DNA of 64,000 bases from Planctomycetota bacterium (GCA_021776735.1 JAJFFH010000019.1:62001-126000), one strand, 5' to 3'; counted from the first letter of the stretch, positions 45,201-53,599 are shown. The notes: generated by a model not told the origin, from the sequence alone. Program-made: numbers and translations.

Positions 45201-45359
45201 TTCGAGCAGTTCACGGTCCTCGTGAAGACCACGTCGTTTTTGGGTGTCACCGGAAAACTCCAGATCCAGGACGGCGTCGTCCACCTGATCGCGGAAGAAC
45301 TCTGGCGCCCCAAGTTCCCCGACAATCCCGTCCACCCCCAAAGCCGCGACTTCCACTGA
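42213..45359 (+). CDS. dnaE2: Error-prone DNA polymerase III alpha subunit DnaE2 (ImuC)
   Basis: 1048 residues, family-typical. An N-terminal PHP domain (about 1-200: [21 protein letters not shown]) is followed by the palm with the catalytic aspartates in PPDIDLDI (about 375) and [15 protein letters not shown]. Further conserved blocks are [88 protein letters not shown], and a C-terminal OB domain ([29 protein letters not shown]). It is the catalytic subunit of SOS translesion synthesis. The dispersed element encodes QQTNGDV in an extra loop (about 802-808) between the SNWDCTLEP block and [11 protein letters not shown]. Confidence 0.95.
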   Translation: MTAYTPVWSKTNFSFLHGASHPHELVETAHRLGLPALAVTDRDGVYGIVRAHVRARELGVQLLLGSEVTVDDGSTIVLLAQDRGGYANLCRLLTKGRRRCAKGESRVFWREVAEHAQGLLGLWGGAGARIGDAECPETIARMLRDAYGDRLYALAARHRQADEPLRESRLRARAADWNLPVVAGREVLYHTPARRPLQDVLTCIRHGVPLSAAGRRTRPNAEHALLPPFGFDKLFADDPGAVERTEEIRSRCSFSLDRLRYRYPAEKLPAGKTSADWLRALALMGARKRYPDGVPGRVRAMILKELALIEELDYCGYFLTMWEIVEFCRKEGILCQGRGSAANSAVCYCLGVTAVDPARIDVLFERFLSKERAEPPDIDLDIMHERREEVIQHVYSKYGRSHAAMVANFIRYRMRSAIRDVGKVLGLPETSLDRLAKLHAHYDEVDAAQLDQAALDTDSAACRHLLVLASEIQNFPRHLSIHPGGFLLGHEPVHDIVPIENATMENRTVIQWDKDDVEDVGLFKVDLLGLGALSQLDRTFALLKKNRGVELSMARIPEGDEKTYNMVCEGKTVGVFQIESRAQMAMLPRLRPRTFYDLVIEISIVRPGPITGGMVHPYLRRRNGTEPVAYPHACLEPVLKKTLGVPLFQEQVMRLAVVAADYTPGEADQLRRDMAAWRKSGRIERHRERLTSRMQAKGIAKEFAEAVFNQIRGFGEYGFPESHAASFALIAYATSWLKCHYPAEFTCALLNSQPMGFYTPATIIDAFKREGVPMRPVDVLHSNWDCTLEPIEPGERSISDKQQTNGDVFGDVPDDTPRFALRMGLRYVKGLRESEGLAVVQLQPFRDLADFEARSGLGPATRKKLAAAGALESLEAGRRQALWKLGLPDAAADSLALTEAEPAPSLPELTDLEKVAWDYRAGGHSTRMHPLQPLRAALTAQGFPDAAGLNAARDGQRMRYAGLVICRQRPGTAGGVTFMTLEDETGFVNLVIWQNIFEQFTVLVKTTSFLGVTGKLQIQDGVVHLIAEELWRPKFPDNPVHPQSRDFH
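44617..44636 (+). repeat. 20-bp dispersed element in dnaE2
   Basis: 18 of 20 bases match; sense; read as [12 protein letters not shown] in what appears to be a 15-20 residue insertion relative to other DnaE2 proteins I know. Confidence 0.8.
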
Positions 45360-45362
45360 GAC

Positions 45363-45382
45363 AGCAAACGGACGGCGATGTC
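45363..45382 (+). repeat. 20-bp dispersed element, perfect copy
   Basis: 20 of 20 bases match, starting 3 bp after the dnaE2 stop codon. Confidence 0.92.
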
Positions 45383-45516
45383 TTGGCGCGTGCTCGCGGA
45401 AGAGTCGCCGTCATAGCCTGTCGGCCCATGAGCTGCGACGCAACCAGCCAACCACAAGCAGAGGTGTCGTCCGGACGGGCCCGCAAACGTACGCAACGGA
45501 GAGGCGCGTCCGCCCC

Positions 45517-45551
45517 GCTAACGAAAATCGCTCATCGCGATTTTCGCTAGC
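45517..45551. terminator. Bidirectional rho-independent terminator candidate
   Basis: CGAAAATCGC and GCGATTTTCG pair perfectly (10 bp) around TCATC; outer GCTA/TAGC adds four more pairs across one mismatch. A4 and T4 runs lie inside the stem arms. It contains the stop codon of the pseudopilin gene and would end transcription coming from both sides. Confidence 0.7.
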
Positions 45552-46221
45552 CCACGGGTGTCCAGTAGTTGCCGTCGCGACCGGTCGTGCCGTTCGCGAT
45601 CTGGCCGGTGATCGAGTCCAGGCTTCCCGGCGCCTGGAACGCCGCGCCGGCTTCCATCGGGACCGAGCCACCGTCCAGGCCGTTGTAGTCGGAATCGTCG
45701 ACGACGACGATGTCCCCGTCGTGGTTGACAAAGAACGTGCGGTTTCCGCTCGATCCGTAGGCCGCAGGCCACGCGTAGCAACCCCAGCTCGTCGTGGCCA
45801 GGATCGGATCGACCGTGCCTCCGCCCAACTCGGTCACCGGACTTCCATCCGCTGCCGGCAGACCGATAATGTAGTAGTAGCCCTTGCGCTGAATGAATCC
45901 GGGCGCGACCACCGCGCCGAACGCGGACGACATCACCGCCGGACGGAGCGGAGGCGAGCCGTCGCGCAACGAACGCGCGCCGGACAATTCGCCGAAAAAG
46001 CCGTACTCCCCGATTCCGTTTTCATCCTCGTCGATGGCGCCCGAGTTCTGAAAGAGGGCCTGCGCATTGGACAGCGAACGCAGCGTCGCGATGGCCGCCG
46101 ACTCGTTGGCGCTGATCCGCGCTCCCAAGAGATTGGGAATCGCGATCACGGCGATCACGGCGATGATCCCGATGACCACCATCAACTCGATCAGCGTGAA
46201 GCCGTGACGACGATGCCCCAT
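45547..46221 (-). CDS. Type II secretion/type IV pilin-like protein (prepilin)
   Basis: 224 residues from ATG 46221. The class III signal is clear: a short basic leader MGHRRHG, then FTLIELMVVIGIIAVIAVIAIP, with cleavage after Gly and the Glu at mature position 5. The rest is a globular pseudopilin-like domain (ARISANESAAIATLRSLSNAQALFQ, then YYYIIGLPAADG). Such proteins belong to type II secretion or pilus fibres; the family is strongly expanded in planctomycetes. No other secretion gene is next to it. Confidence 0.85.
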   Translation of the reverse strand: MGHRRHGFTLIELMVVIGIIAVIAVIAIPNLLGARISANESAAIATLRSLSNAQALFQNSGAIDEDENGIGEYGFFGELSGARSLRDGSPPLRPAVMSSAFGAVVAPGFIQRKGYYYIIGLPAADGSPVTELGGGTVDPILATTSWGCYAWPAAYGSSGNRTFFVNHDGDIVVVDDSDYNGLDGGSVPMEAGAAFQAPGSLDSITGQIANGTTGRDGNYWTPVG

Positions 46222-46363
46222 CCATAGGCTTATCGGAACCCGGCGCAAGAACTTGAACCATTCCGGGCAAGAAAACCAGGGGCCCCGGCCCGCCGCGCAG
46301 AACGTCTTCGCGAGTGGATGCCGGGGACCCCCGGTGGGAGTCGATTCAGGGGTGCGGGGCCGA

Positions 46364-48373
46364 TCAGCGGCCGACGGCGGTGCGGTACTTGGCCGGGACT
46401 CCGAACGGGGTGTTGTCCGCGTTCGGCAACATCCGCTCGACCGCGATCATCATGGCGTCAACAGCGAGCCTGGTCGGACCGGTCTTCGCCACGGCGGCCG
46501 CCTCGCGATAGGCACTCGCCCAGAGCGTCTCTGCAAGACACGCCTGCGCCATGAGCTGGCGCTGGGTCTTTTCGTCGAGCGTCGCCATCCGGTTGCCCAG
46601 CTTTTCGACGCGGTCGCGCACCTCTTTTTGGGCCCAGGACACGGTCGCCACAACCGGTCTGTCGCCGAACTCGGCAGCGGCACCCGGCTCGTAGCCCCAG
46701 CGCACCGTCTCGCCGTTTTCAAGCGCGGTCTTCACGGCGTCGGGCCAGACCCGTTCGTCCGGACTCAGGTCCGGCAGTTCCTCTCGCGCGAGTTCCTTGC
46801 CGCTCGCCAAGCGGAACACGAGCTGGCCGTCGCCCTCGAACAGATCGCCGATCGCGACCCGATACTTGTCGTCGGCAGGCAACAGCATGCCCTGCGGCCA
46901 CAAGTGGAATCCGTGAGGATCATTCTCGGGGTCGTACCCGGCCCGGTTGCGCTTGGTGACCTCCTCGATGGAAACGTCGAGGCCCCTCGCAAGCGTGGCC
47001 AAGGCGATCGGGTCGCTCGGATCCTTGGGCTGCAGCAGCAGCTCCAGCCGGGTCTCCGCGTCCGCGCCGACCTTGACGGTCTCTTCGCGTGAAAGAAAGC
47101 CCTCGCGCGCCAGGAGCACCCGGTACTCGCCCGCCTTCACTTCGATTTTCTGCGGCGTCCGACCGTGATCGGCATCGCCGACGCGCAACTCCGCGGCCGG
47201 CACGGACGCGATCTTGAGCATGCCGGGCTTGGCCGGCGGAAGCGTCGGCGGCTTGTAAAGGGCCACCGCGGCCACGAGGACCGCGGCAGCCGCGCCCAAC
47301 CACCACTTGTTCCGCTTCAGGCTGCGGACAATGTGCCGTCCCTTCGATACCGGTCGTCCCACGACCCGGCCCCCGCCGGCATACGCCAGCAGATCGTCGC
47401 GCATTTCCGCCGCACTCTGGTAGCGGTCTTCCTTGCGCTTTTCCAGCGCCTTCATGACGATCCGCCCGATGCCCGCGGGCAGGTCGGGCTTGACTTCGCG
47501 CAAGTGTTGCGGCCGCTCCGAGAGGATCATCCGCATCAGTCCCGCGATGTCGTCCGCCTTGAAGACCGGACGGCCCGCAAGCACCTCGTAGAGCGCCGCG
47601 CCGAGTCCGTACACGTCGGTACGTCCATCGACCTCGGACTGTTGCCCGAGCAACTGCTCCGGACTCATGTACGCCGGCGTGCCGAGCGCCTCGCCGGTCT
47701 GGGTCAACGACTCGGATGCGACCGTACGTGCGAGACCGAAGTCGGCCAGGACCATCCGGCCGTTCGCTTCCAGCACGATGTTGCTGGGCTTGATGTCGCG
47801 GTGAACGATCCCCGCGTCGTTGAGTGCGCTCAACGCATCGGCCACGCCGGCGATCGCACCCGCCAACTCGCGCGGTCCGGGGACATCGCCCTCCTTGACT
47901 AACTGGGACAGGGGCTGCCCCTCGATCAAGGCCATCGCGTAGAAGTGGCGGCCCTGGCATTCGCCCGCCTCGTACACCTCGACGATGTGGTCGTGCCGCA
48001 CCTGCGCGCACGCACGCGCCTCGCGCTGGAACCGCCCGATCGCCTTCTTGTGGGTGTCGAACCCGGATTGGAGAACCTTCAGCGCGACGGTGCGCCCGAG
48101 CCCGCGGTGCACAGCTTCGTAGACGACGCCGACAGCGCCGCGGCCCAACTCGCGCAGAAGGGTGTACTCGCAGAACGGGTGCGGGAACCGCTGCCGCTCT
48201 TCCTCGGCCAGGGCGTCGTCCAGCGCCGACTCCGCCTCGAGAATTTCCCGCATTTCGCCGAAGTTTTCGCCCGCCTGACGCTCGTACTCCTGGATTCGGG
48301 GGGTCTCGCCCAGGGCGCGCCGACGGTGGTAGTCCTCCAGCAGTTCGGCGAGCAGTTGGTCCTTTTCGCTCAT
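46364..48373 (-). CDS. Ser/Thr protein kinase with PEGA and LysM-like extracellular part
   Basis: 669 residues. The kinase domain (about 70-335) has LGRGAVGVVYEA, the lysine in VALKVL, HRDIKPSN, DFGLART and GTPAYMSPEQ, so it should be active. A membrane helix (about 358-376, WWLGAAAAVLVAAVALY) leads to a PEGA domain (LKIASVPAAELRVGDADHGRTP...VKAGEYRVLLAREGFLSREETV) and a LysM-like segment (ALATLARGLDVSIEEVTKRNR). The C-terminus is helical. The sigma gene lies 35 bp upstream on the same strand. The outer domains may sense cell-wall components. Confidence 0.9.
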   Translation of the reverse strand: MSEKDQLLAELLEDYHRRRALGETPRIQEYERQAGENFGEMREILEAESALDDALAEEERQRFPHPFCEYTLLRELGRGAVGVVYEAVHRGLGRTVALKVLQSGFDTHKKAIGRFQREARACAQVRHDHIVEVYEAGECQGRHFYAMALIEGQPLSQLVKEGDVPGPRELAGAIAGVADALSALNDAGIVHRDIKPSNIVLEANGRMVLADFGLARTVASESLTQTGEALGTPAYMSPEQLLGQQSEVDGRTDVYGLGAALYEVLAGRPVFKADDIAGLMRMILSERPQHLREVKPDLPAGIGRIVMKALEKRKEDRYQSAAEMRDDLLAYAGGGRVVGRPVSKGRHIVRSLKRNKWWLGAAAAVLVAAVALYKPPTLPPAKPGMLKIASVPAAELRVGDADHGRTPQKIEVKAGEYRVLLAREGFLSREETVKVGADAETRLELLLQPKDPSDPIALATLARGLDVSIEEVTKRNRAGYDPENDPHGFHLWPQGMLLPADDKYRVAIGDLFEGDGQLVFRLASGKELAREELPDLSPDERVWPDAVKTALENGETVRWGYEPGAAAEFGDRPVVATVSWAQKEVRDRVEKLGNRMATLDEKTQRQLMAQACLAETLWASAYREAAAVAKTGPTRLAVDAMMIAVERMLPNADNTPFGVPAKYRTAVGR

Positions 48374-48408
48374 GGCACCCCACTAGGCGACGTTTCGCAG
48401 CCCGCGTT

Positions 48409-48987
48409 TCACTCATTCTCGATTTCGCCCATTTCGTCCATCGCCGCCCGAAGTCCCTTCACCGCGCGGAAATAGAGCACGCGGACGGCGTTCTCGGTCC
48501 GGCCCATGAGCTGCGCCACGTCGACGGTCTCCCGCTCCTCGAAGCGGCGGAGTTGGATGACCCGCCGGTGGTCGTCCGGGAGCTTCCCGACTGCACGCCG
48601 CAACCGGTCCGCCGATTCGATTCGGATGGCAGCTTGGGACGGCGATGTCTGCTCGACCTCGCGCGGCTCCGGGAGTTGCCGCTTTTGTGCGCTTTCCCGT
48701 TGCGCCAAGTCCCGGATCCGGTTTTCGGCGACCCGAAACACCCACGCTTTGAACGAGCGATCGTCCTCGCCCCGGAACTGTTCGAGGTCACGATGCAGGG
48801 CCAGCAGGATTTCCTGGGCCACGTCCTCCGGGTCGTGCCGCGCACGGAGCGCATCCGACAGGCGCGCGGTCGCCCAGAGCACGAGGCGGCCCCGCAGCCG
48901 CTCGAGGAGCAGACTCCGCGCTTCGTTGCTTCCGCCCTGGGCCTCCTGCAACGCGGTGAAGGTCGCCGTCAGAACCGACCGCTGCAT
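48409..48987 (-). CDS. ECF sigma factor paired with a PEGA-type kinase
   Basis: 192 residues from ATG 48987. Region 2: ATARLSDALRARHDPEDVAQEILLALHRDLEQF and FKAWVFRVAENRIRDLAQRE. Region 4: LPDDHRRVIQLRRFEERETVDVAQLMGRTENAVRVLYFRAVKGLRAAM. The linker between them is coded partly by a dispersed element (EQTSPSQAA). It is the second sigma-kinase pair of the window and is arranged like that at 32.8-36.5 kb. Confidence 0.88.
   Translation of the reverse strand: MQRSVLTATFTALQEAQGGSNEARSLLLERLRGRLVLWATARLSDALRARHDPEDVAQEILLALHRDLEQFRGEDDRSFKAWVFRVAENRIRDLAQRESAQKRQLPEPREVEQTSPSQAAIRIESADRLRRAVGKLPDDHRRVIQLRRFEERETVDVAQLMGRTENAVRVLYFRAVKGLRAAMDEMGEIENE
48631..48649 (+). repeat. Dispersed element in a sigma-factor linker
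   Basis: AGCTTGGGACGGCGATGTC: both ends of the 20-mer are present but the middle is TTG instead of AAAC, as in the GGGACGG end of the long form. Antisense; read as QTSPSQAA between sigma regions 2 and 4. Confidence 0.7.
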
Positions 48988-49177
48988 TGGCGCCGGATTA
49001 TAGGCCGCTGCAACCGACAGGCGCCAGCGTCGCCTCGTTTCGGCCAAGGCGCCTCCGGGCGCACGGAATGGGTCACATCGTGGAATCGCTTTTTTGTTTG
49101 CGGCGAAACGCCGTCCGACCGATGACGCCTATCTGCAAGGTTGGTCCTGGCACCTTGCAGCAATGGAGAGACACAGC

Positions 49178-49627
49178 GTGAGAAAGTGGCTTGAACGCCT
49201 GCGAGAGCGGGCGAAGAAAAAGCTGGCCCCGGATCCCCGGGATGCCGAACGCGAACTCCGGCAGCAGTTCAAGGGACGGCGCGACGGAACCCGAATCCGC
49301 GTGCGCGCACAGGTGCTTCTCGGCAACTCGGAACACCCGTACCGTTGCGAAACAGTCGATGTGGCCCGCAACGGTGTCCTCCTGACGTTTCGTGATCCGC
49401 GCTGCCGCGAGTGGGATCTCGCCGGCTACATGCAGTTTCTCGACGAGCACCTGGCCGAGGGTGCAATGCTGCGCCTAGACGGCATCGAGCGCGAGGTCGT
49501 GATCGTCCGCGTCACCCAGGGCGGCCTCGGCGGGAGCGACCTGCCGCAGTTCGCCTGCCGGTTCGAAGAGCCGATCTCGACGCAGGAACTCGAGGCCGTC
49601 GTACGCGCGGCCCGCGCACGTCACTGA
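49178..49627 (+). CDS. PilZ-like domain protein, first of a tandem pair
   Basis: 149 residues from GTG 49178, which has GGAGAG 7 nt upstream and aligns with the paralogue's start. A basic N-terminal helix is followed by a PilZ-like barrel: GRRDGTRIRVRAQVLL (RxxxR-like), then VDVARNGVLLTF (D-x-A-x-x-G in place of D-x-S-x-x-G), LRLDGIEREVVIVRV, and FACRFEEP. PilZ proteins bind cyclic di-GMP. Whether the ligand residues suffice here is uncertain because the second motif has Ala for Ser. Confidence 0.7.
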   Translation: MRKWLERLRERAKKKLAPDPRDAERELRQQFKGRRDGTRIRVRAQVLLGNSEHPYRCETVDVARNGVLLTFRDPRCREWDLAGYMQFLDEHLAEGAMLRLDGIEREVVIVRVTQGGLGGSDLPQFACRFEEPISTQELEAVVRAARARH

Positions 49628-49690
49628 CCCGCGAGCCGCGCGAAGCGCTCCGGAGGCGACCGAGGTGTTTGCTTGCGGCGAGGAGCAGCC

Positions 49691-50158
49691 GTGAAAGCAT
49701 TGATGAGGCGCCTATGGGGCAGGAGAGACCGAAGCCGGAACGCCGCCCCGGATCCGTTGATCGCGGAGCGGCGCGTCCGCGCCATGTTCCAGGGCCGCCG
49801 CGACGGCGCCCGGCTCCTCGTGTGCACAGCGGTTCTTCTGGGCGACGCAGGCAACCCGTACCGTTGCGAGACAATCGACGTGTCGCGCACCGGCCTGCTG
49901 CTCGCCTTTCGAGACCCGCGCTGCCGCGAGTGGGACCTGAACGGCTACATGCACTTTCTCGAACAACATCTCGGCCAGACGGTCACGCTGCGCATGGGCG
50001 GCCTCGAACGCGAGATCAACATTGTCCGCGTCACGCAAGGCGGCTTGGGCGGCAGCGACCTGCCCCAGTTCGCCTGCCGGTTCCAGGACCCTATCTCCGC
50101 CGAGGACCTGGCCGCCCTGCTCCACACGTCGAGAGCCAACCGCGCCGCTCCCCGGTAG
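49691..50158 (+). CDS. PilZ-like domain protein, second of a tandem pair
   Basis: 155 residues from GTG 49691, with AGGAG 5 nt upstream. The same architecture as the preceding gene and close to it throughout (PYRCETIDVSRTG, FRDPRCREWDLNGYMHFLE, RVTQGGLGGSDLPQFACRF are nearly identical). Here the PilZ motif is complete as DVSRTG. The pair is clearly a recent tandem duplication. The role is probably c-di-GMP-responsive, but the partner is unknown. Confidence 0.75.
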   Translation: MKALMRRLWGRRDRSRNAAPDPLIAERRVRAMFQGRRDGARLLVCTAVLLGDAGNPYRCETIDVSRTGLLLAFRDPRCREWDLNGYMHFLEQHLGQTVTLRMGGLEREINIVRVTQGGLGGSDLPQFACRFQDPISAEDLAALLHTSRANRAAPR

Positions 50159-50180
50159 CAGCGCGGCGTGAATCCGAGGA

Positions 50181-50236
50181 AGCAAACGGGTCTGCCCGCG
50201 CCGTAGAGCGGAGTGCGAGGGCGGGACGGCGACGTC
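50181..50236 (+). repeat. Long-form dispersed element, copy 5
   Basis: 56 bp; begins AGCAAACGGG and ends GGGACGGCGACGTC. It lies in the gap between the PilZ-like gene and the convergent zinc-ribbon gene. Confidence 0.85.
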
Positions 50237-50243
50237 TACGGGG

Positions 50244-50372
50244 TCAGAGCTTCACCGACGAACACAGGTGCTTTTTCTTGAGCGCGAGAAAGCCGCAATC
50301 GGGACACGAAAAGCGCGCCACCTTGCCCTTCAGCTTGGGCTTTTTCTTCTTGCCCTTCTTGCACTTCGACAT
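50244..50372 (-). CDS. Small Lys-rich zinc-ribbon protein
   Basis: 42 residues from ATG 50372: a Lys-rich start (SKCKKGKKKKPKLKGK) followed by FSCPDCGFLALKKKHLC, which gives a CxxC plus a later Cys. It resembles the short 'KCKKCG...KKKHLC' proteins found in several high-GC anaerobes and planctomycetes. Nucleic-acid binding is a reasonable guess. It is divergent from the HEAT/vWA-like gene with 47 bp between starts. Confidence 0.6.
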   Translation of the reverse strand: MSKCKKGKKKKPKLKGKVARFSCPDCGFLALKKKHLCSSVKL

Positions 50373-50419
50373 CGCCGCCGCGCAGCATAGCCGCGGCCCG
50401 GCGTTATGATGTCCATACG

Positions 50420-52855
50420 ATGCGGGGCATTGCTCTGGTTTTTTTGCTCGGGACACTCGCCCGCGCCGAGGAACTTGCGAAGACCACGCTTGTTTGGCGC
50501 GACTTTCCGGCCGACGCACCCGCCCACCTGCTCTTGGTGGAACCCGGAAAGGCGACAAAACTGCGGGTTGGCTGCACGACGGCGATTTCCGTAACCCTGC
50601 GGATCAAACCGAAGCCTCGGCTCCTGGTGGACGGCAAGCTGCACCCGCTCCCGGCCACGATCAAGGGCGCACAGTTCACTTGGAAACACGAACAACTGCA
50701 CGTCCGGACCAAGCAGCGCTGGACGGGCGCCGTGGTCCTTGGAAAACGGCACCGACCCGTCGCATTCTTGGGCAATACGTTGCTTCTTGACCTCGACGGC
50801 GATCTCGACCTGGCCGGCGCGCACGAGGCGGCCCTTTCCGGCGCGGCGTTTGGGTGGCAGGGCTTCGGCTATCGAGCAGTCATCGCGCCGGGCAAGGACG
50901 CGCCCACCCTGACCATCGACGCCATGAAACCCGCACCGCCCGACCGGCGGCCGGCATGGCGTCCGCCGCCGTCGCCCACGCTGCCGCGTTGGACCATCTG
51001 GACCGATCCCGAAAAAGACAAGCTCTCAACGCTCAAGACACGCTTTCGACGCGACAGAAAAAGGCACCGCCGGGAGAAGTTTCCGTCCGTCTTCGTGCAG
51101 CGGCATCTGCATGAGATCGGCATGCTGCGGACCTCGAAGGCGTTTTCATTCTTGTGGAGCGTCGCGACCAAGGACAAAGACATCCGCACGCGCGCCCACG
51201 CCGTCGAGGCGATGGGTTTTCCGGAATACGCAAAGCACGCCGGCAAGGTTGAAAAGCTCGCCCGCGGCGAGGCGGATCAACGGCCGAGCAAGCTCTTCGG
51301 CTTCGCGCCCACGTACAAAGTCCATGCGGCCGCCGCCGAGGCGCTGCACTACATGGGCGCCAAGAATCGTTTGCGCGTCTATCTCGACCTGCTCCAGTCA
51401 TCGTCCGATGACGAACTCTCTGGCGCGTGCCTGCGCTGCATCGGCTATCTCGGCACGCAGCAGGCGTACGATCAACTGTCCGACCGGCTCGATGCCGCGG
51501 TCAAGGAGAAGCGCTCGTCGCTCGTCGATGATCTGTATCGCGGAGTTCGCCACTGCCCCCGCACCCCGGTCCTCGAGTGGATGGTGGCCGCCACGAAAAC
51601 GGTCCTGGCGCGCGACGAGGGCATCGAGGACCTTTTTGCGCTGCGCTATCCACAAGCGCGCGACGCGGCACTCGCGCTCGCGAAGGAGAAAAAGTCGTTT
51701 CTGCTCGACGAGGACCGCACACGCGTGGCGCGCGTCCTCGCCACGGCAGGCGACGCTGAATCCGTCCAGGCGGCGCTACGCAAGCCCGTCGTGTCCGACG
51801 AGACCACGCTGCAGCGCCTTCTTCCCGCCGTCCGCGACCCGCGCGCGATCCGTGTCATGCTCGTCGAGCTCGATGGCGACCACCGCGAACTCGTGCTTGG
51901 GATCTTGCAGCAAATCCCCGTTCCCGCCGTTCGCCGCGAACTCATCGCGCGACTCCGCAATGCGCCGGTCCCCGCGCTGATCCGCGCCGTGGCGCACGTC
52001 GGTGGTGAAGGCGCACGCGCGGCGGTGCTCGAGGCGGCAAGAAAGGGCGGACCCGAACTGCGAATCGCGGCCGCCATGGGCTTCGGTGGCACCGGAACGA
52101 TGGACAAGAATGTGCGGGCCCTGCTCGAGACCATGTGCACCGCTTCAAGCGCCGAGGAACGCGCCGCTGCATGGGCGGCCCTACCCGAGGCGACGGCGGC
52201 GATGCTTGCACGGGCAAGCAAAGATCCCTCGTGGCTGGTCCGCCGCGCCGCGTTGCGCGCCGCAAGCCGGCTCGGGCACGGTGATTGGGCGAAGGCCCAG
52301 GAGCCCAAGAGGCTGGCTTTGCGCGCCGACGCGGCGCGCGCGTCCGGCCAACCGCTGCCCCAGCCGATCCTCACGATCGCCGGCATCCCAATCCACAGCG
52401 ATCACATCGTCTTCGTCACCGACGCGACGGGCGAGGCGACCGTCGCCGCGGCGATCAAGAAACTGCCCGACGGCACAAGGGTCAACGTCATCTCGGTACG
52501 CCAGGAGCAACCCGCCTGGGCGACAACGGTCCAGCTTCTCGACCGGGCCGGCCGCTCCACGATCCGGCGTTTTTTAAAGAGGCCCGCCGTGTCCGCAAAG
52601 CAACGGCCCGCGTTCGCCGACTCCTTCGCCCAGGCGTTGGGCGACCCCGAGGCCGACACGATCGTCTTGATCGGCGCGACCCCATGGGGACAGCGCGCCT
52701 CGAACCCGGTCTTTCGACGGCTGGCGCGCCTCGATCCGACGGGCTCACGGACCGTCCAGGCGATCGCCACCATCAACGCCAGCGAGCTGTTTCGCCGTCT
52801 CGCCCAACGCAGCGGTGGCCGCTACGTAAAACAGCAAGAACCCACGATCGAATAG
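50420..52855 (+). CDS. Exported HEAT-repeat protein with degenerate vWA-like C-terminus
   Basis: 811 residues. A signal peptide (RGIALVFLLGTLARA) is followed by a beta-rich N-terminal part, then helical HEAT-like repeats over about residues 220-640 (AHAVEAMGFPEYAKHAGKVEKLA, LRCIGYLGTQQAYDQLSDRL, IRAVAHVGGEGARAAVLEAA). The last ~170 residues resemble a von Willebrand factor A fold: HSDHIVFVTDATGEA where the MIDAS DxSxS would be, TVNVISVRQ-like strand, ADTIVLIGATPWG, and a final TINASELFRRLAQRSGGRYV. The MIDAS residues are not conserved. Function is unknown; possibly a surface scaffold. Confidence 0.75.
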   Translation: MRGIALVFLLGTLARAEELAKTTLVWRDFPADAPAHLLLVEPGKATKLRVGCTTAISVTLRIKPKPRLLVDGKLHPLPATIKGAQFTWKHEQLHVRTKQRWTGAVVLGKRHRPVAFLGNTLLLDLDGDLDLAGAHEAALSGAAFGWQGFGYRAVIAPGKDAPTLTIDAMKPAPPDRRPAWRPPPSPTLPRWTIWTDPEKDKLSTLKTRFRRDRKRHRREKFPSVFVQRHLHEIGMLRTSKAFSFLWSVATKDKDIRTRAHAVEAMGFPEYAKHAGKVEKLARGEADQRPSKLFGFAPTYKVHAAAAEALHYMGAKNRLRVYLDLLQSSSDDELSGACLRCIGYLGTQQAYDQLSDRLDAAVKEKRSSLVDDLYRGVRHCPRTPVLEWMVAATKTVLARDEGIEDLFALRYPQARDAALALAKEKKSFLLDEDRTRVARVLATAGDAESVQAALRKPVVSDETTLQRLLPAVRDPRAIRVMLVELDGDHRELVLGILQQIPVPAVRRELIARLRNAPVPALIRAVAHVGGEGARAAVLEAARKGGPELRIAAAMGFGGTGTMDKNVRALLETMCTASSAEERAAAWAALPEATAAMLARASKDPSWLVRRAALRAASRLGHGDWAKAQEPKRLALRADAARASGQPLPQPILTIAGIPIHSDHIVFVTDATGEATVAAAIKKLPDGTRVNVISVRQEQPAWATTVQLLDRAGRSTIRRFLKRPAVSAKQRPAFADSFAQALGDPEADTIVLIGATPWGQRASNPVFRRLARLDPTGSRTVQAIATINASELFRRLAQRSGGRYVKQQEPTIE

Positions 52856-52895
52856 CCGCTCCGCCCCCCATGGACTTCCGGGTGGCATTCTCGTA

Positions 52896-53528
52896 GGTAC
52901 GGCTCCCCAGTCCGCGAACGAGGCCTTCACGATCGGCACTGTCGCGGTCACCGGCACATACGGCCTCCCTCCGTCGCCGCCGTTCACGTTGAACTTTTCC
53001 GGTGGTTGCACGTCGTTCACGATCTCCACCGTCGATCCGGCGGGCGCTCCCGCCGGCACGTGGATGTACGCCGCGGTATCGGCGGACAACCTGAGCAACA
53101 TCGCCATCTTTAACTTCGCCGCCCCGGCGGGCGACGCCGTCCTCGCCGTCGGCCTCGCCTGGCTCGGACGCGACAACCGTATCGGCGACGCGACCATCAG
53201 CGCGACCGTCACGTTTTTTGACGGCACCACACTCGACGCGGGCCCGATCGTGGCCGACGGCACGGGCGACGGCCTGCCCGGCGGCAAGGACGTGTTCATC
53301 GGTTTTGAAGACACCGGCGGCCACGGCGGCATCGTCTCGCTCTCCGTTCTCTCAACACAAGACGTCCAGCCGTTCCACTTCTTCCACGGCTGGGACGACA
53401 TCGGCGTCGTGCTCCAAAGCGGCGCAGGACCGTCGGGCGGCGCCCCCGTCCCGGAACGGGCACGCTGGCGCTGGCCGCCCTCGCCGCGGCCGGGTTCACC
53501 GTCGTGCGGCCGGTCCCGCCAGCGCTGA
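52896..53528 (+). pseudogene. Broken PEP-CTERM-type surface protein gene
   Basis: The frame codes a beta-rich secreted-protein fragment (ANEAFTIGTVAVTGTYGLPP, AVLAVGLAWLGRDNRIGDA, GFEDTGGHGGIVSLSVL) with no start or signal peptide, so the 5' end is missing next to the preceding gene. At the 3' end the frame reads APVPE, but the expected PEP-CTERM anchor continues only in the next frame: GTLALAALAAAGFTVVR (53459-53509). The original frame then supplies the basic tail RSRQR and stop. One base is thus missing at about 53457 and one extra present at about 53510. Either the gene is decaying or the assembly has two compensating errors. Confidence 0.6.
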
Positions 53529-53539
53529 CCGGTCCACCA

Positions 53540-53559
53540 GACATCGCCGTCCGTTTGCT
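53540..53559 (-). repeat. 20-bp dispersed element, perfect copy, left arm of hairpin
   Basis: 20 of 20 bases match, starting 12 bp after the stop of the PEP-CTERM remnant. Confidence 0.92.
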
Positions 53560-53579
53560 GTGTCCGAATTCGCTGCGGA

Positions 53580-53599
53580 AGCAAACGGACGGCGATACT
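53580..53599 (+). repeat. 20-bp dispersed element, right arm of hairpin
   Basis: 17 of 20 bases match; the last three bases (ACT for GTC) differ. It ends 24 bp before the HlyD-family start. Confidence 0.85.

Larger units (their letters stand above)
53540..53599. repeat. Inverted pair of dispersed elements forming a 17-bp stem
   Basis: A reverse copy and a forward copy face each other across a 20-nt spacer; ATCGCCGTCCGTTTGCT pairs perfectly with AGCAAACGGACGGCGAT. The stem could act as a transcription terminator between the PEP-CTERM remnant and the exporter operon, in the same way that uptake-sequence pairs do in Neisseria and Haemophilus. Confidence 0.85.

Noticed and set aside
50570-50590. 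GACGGCGATTTCC in the HEAT/vWA-like gene (also ACGGCGATCTC at 50796 and ACGGCGGCGATGC at 52192)
   Set aside because: Only the GACGGCGAT-type core is shared, which is expected by chance in such GC-rich coding DNA.
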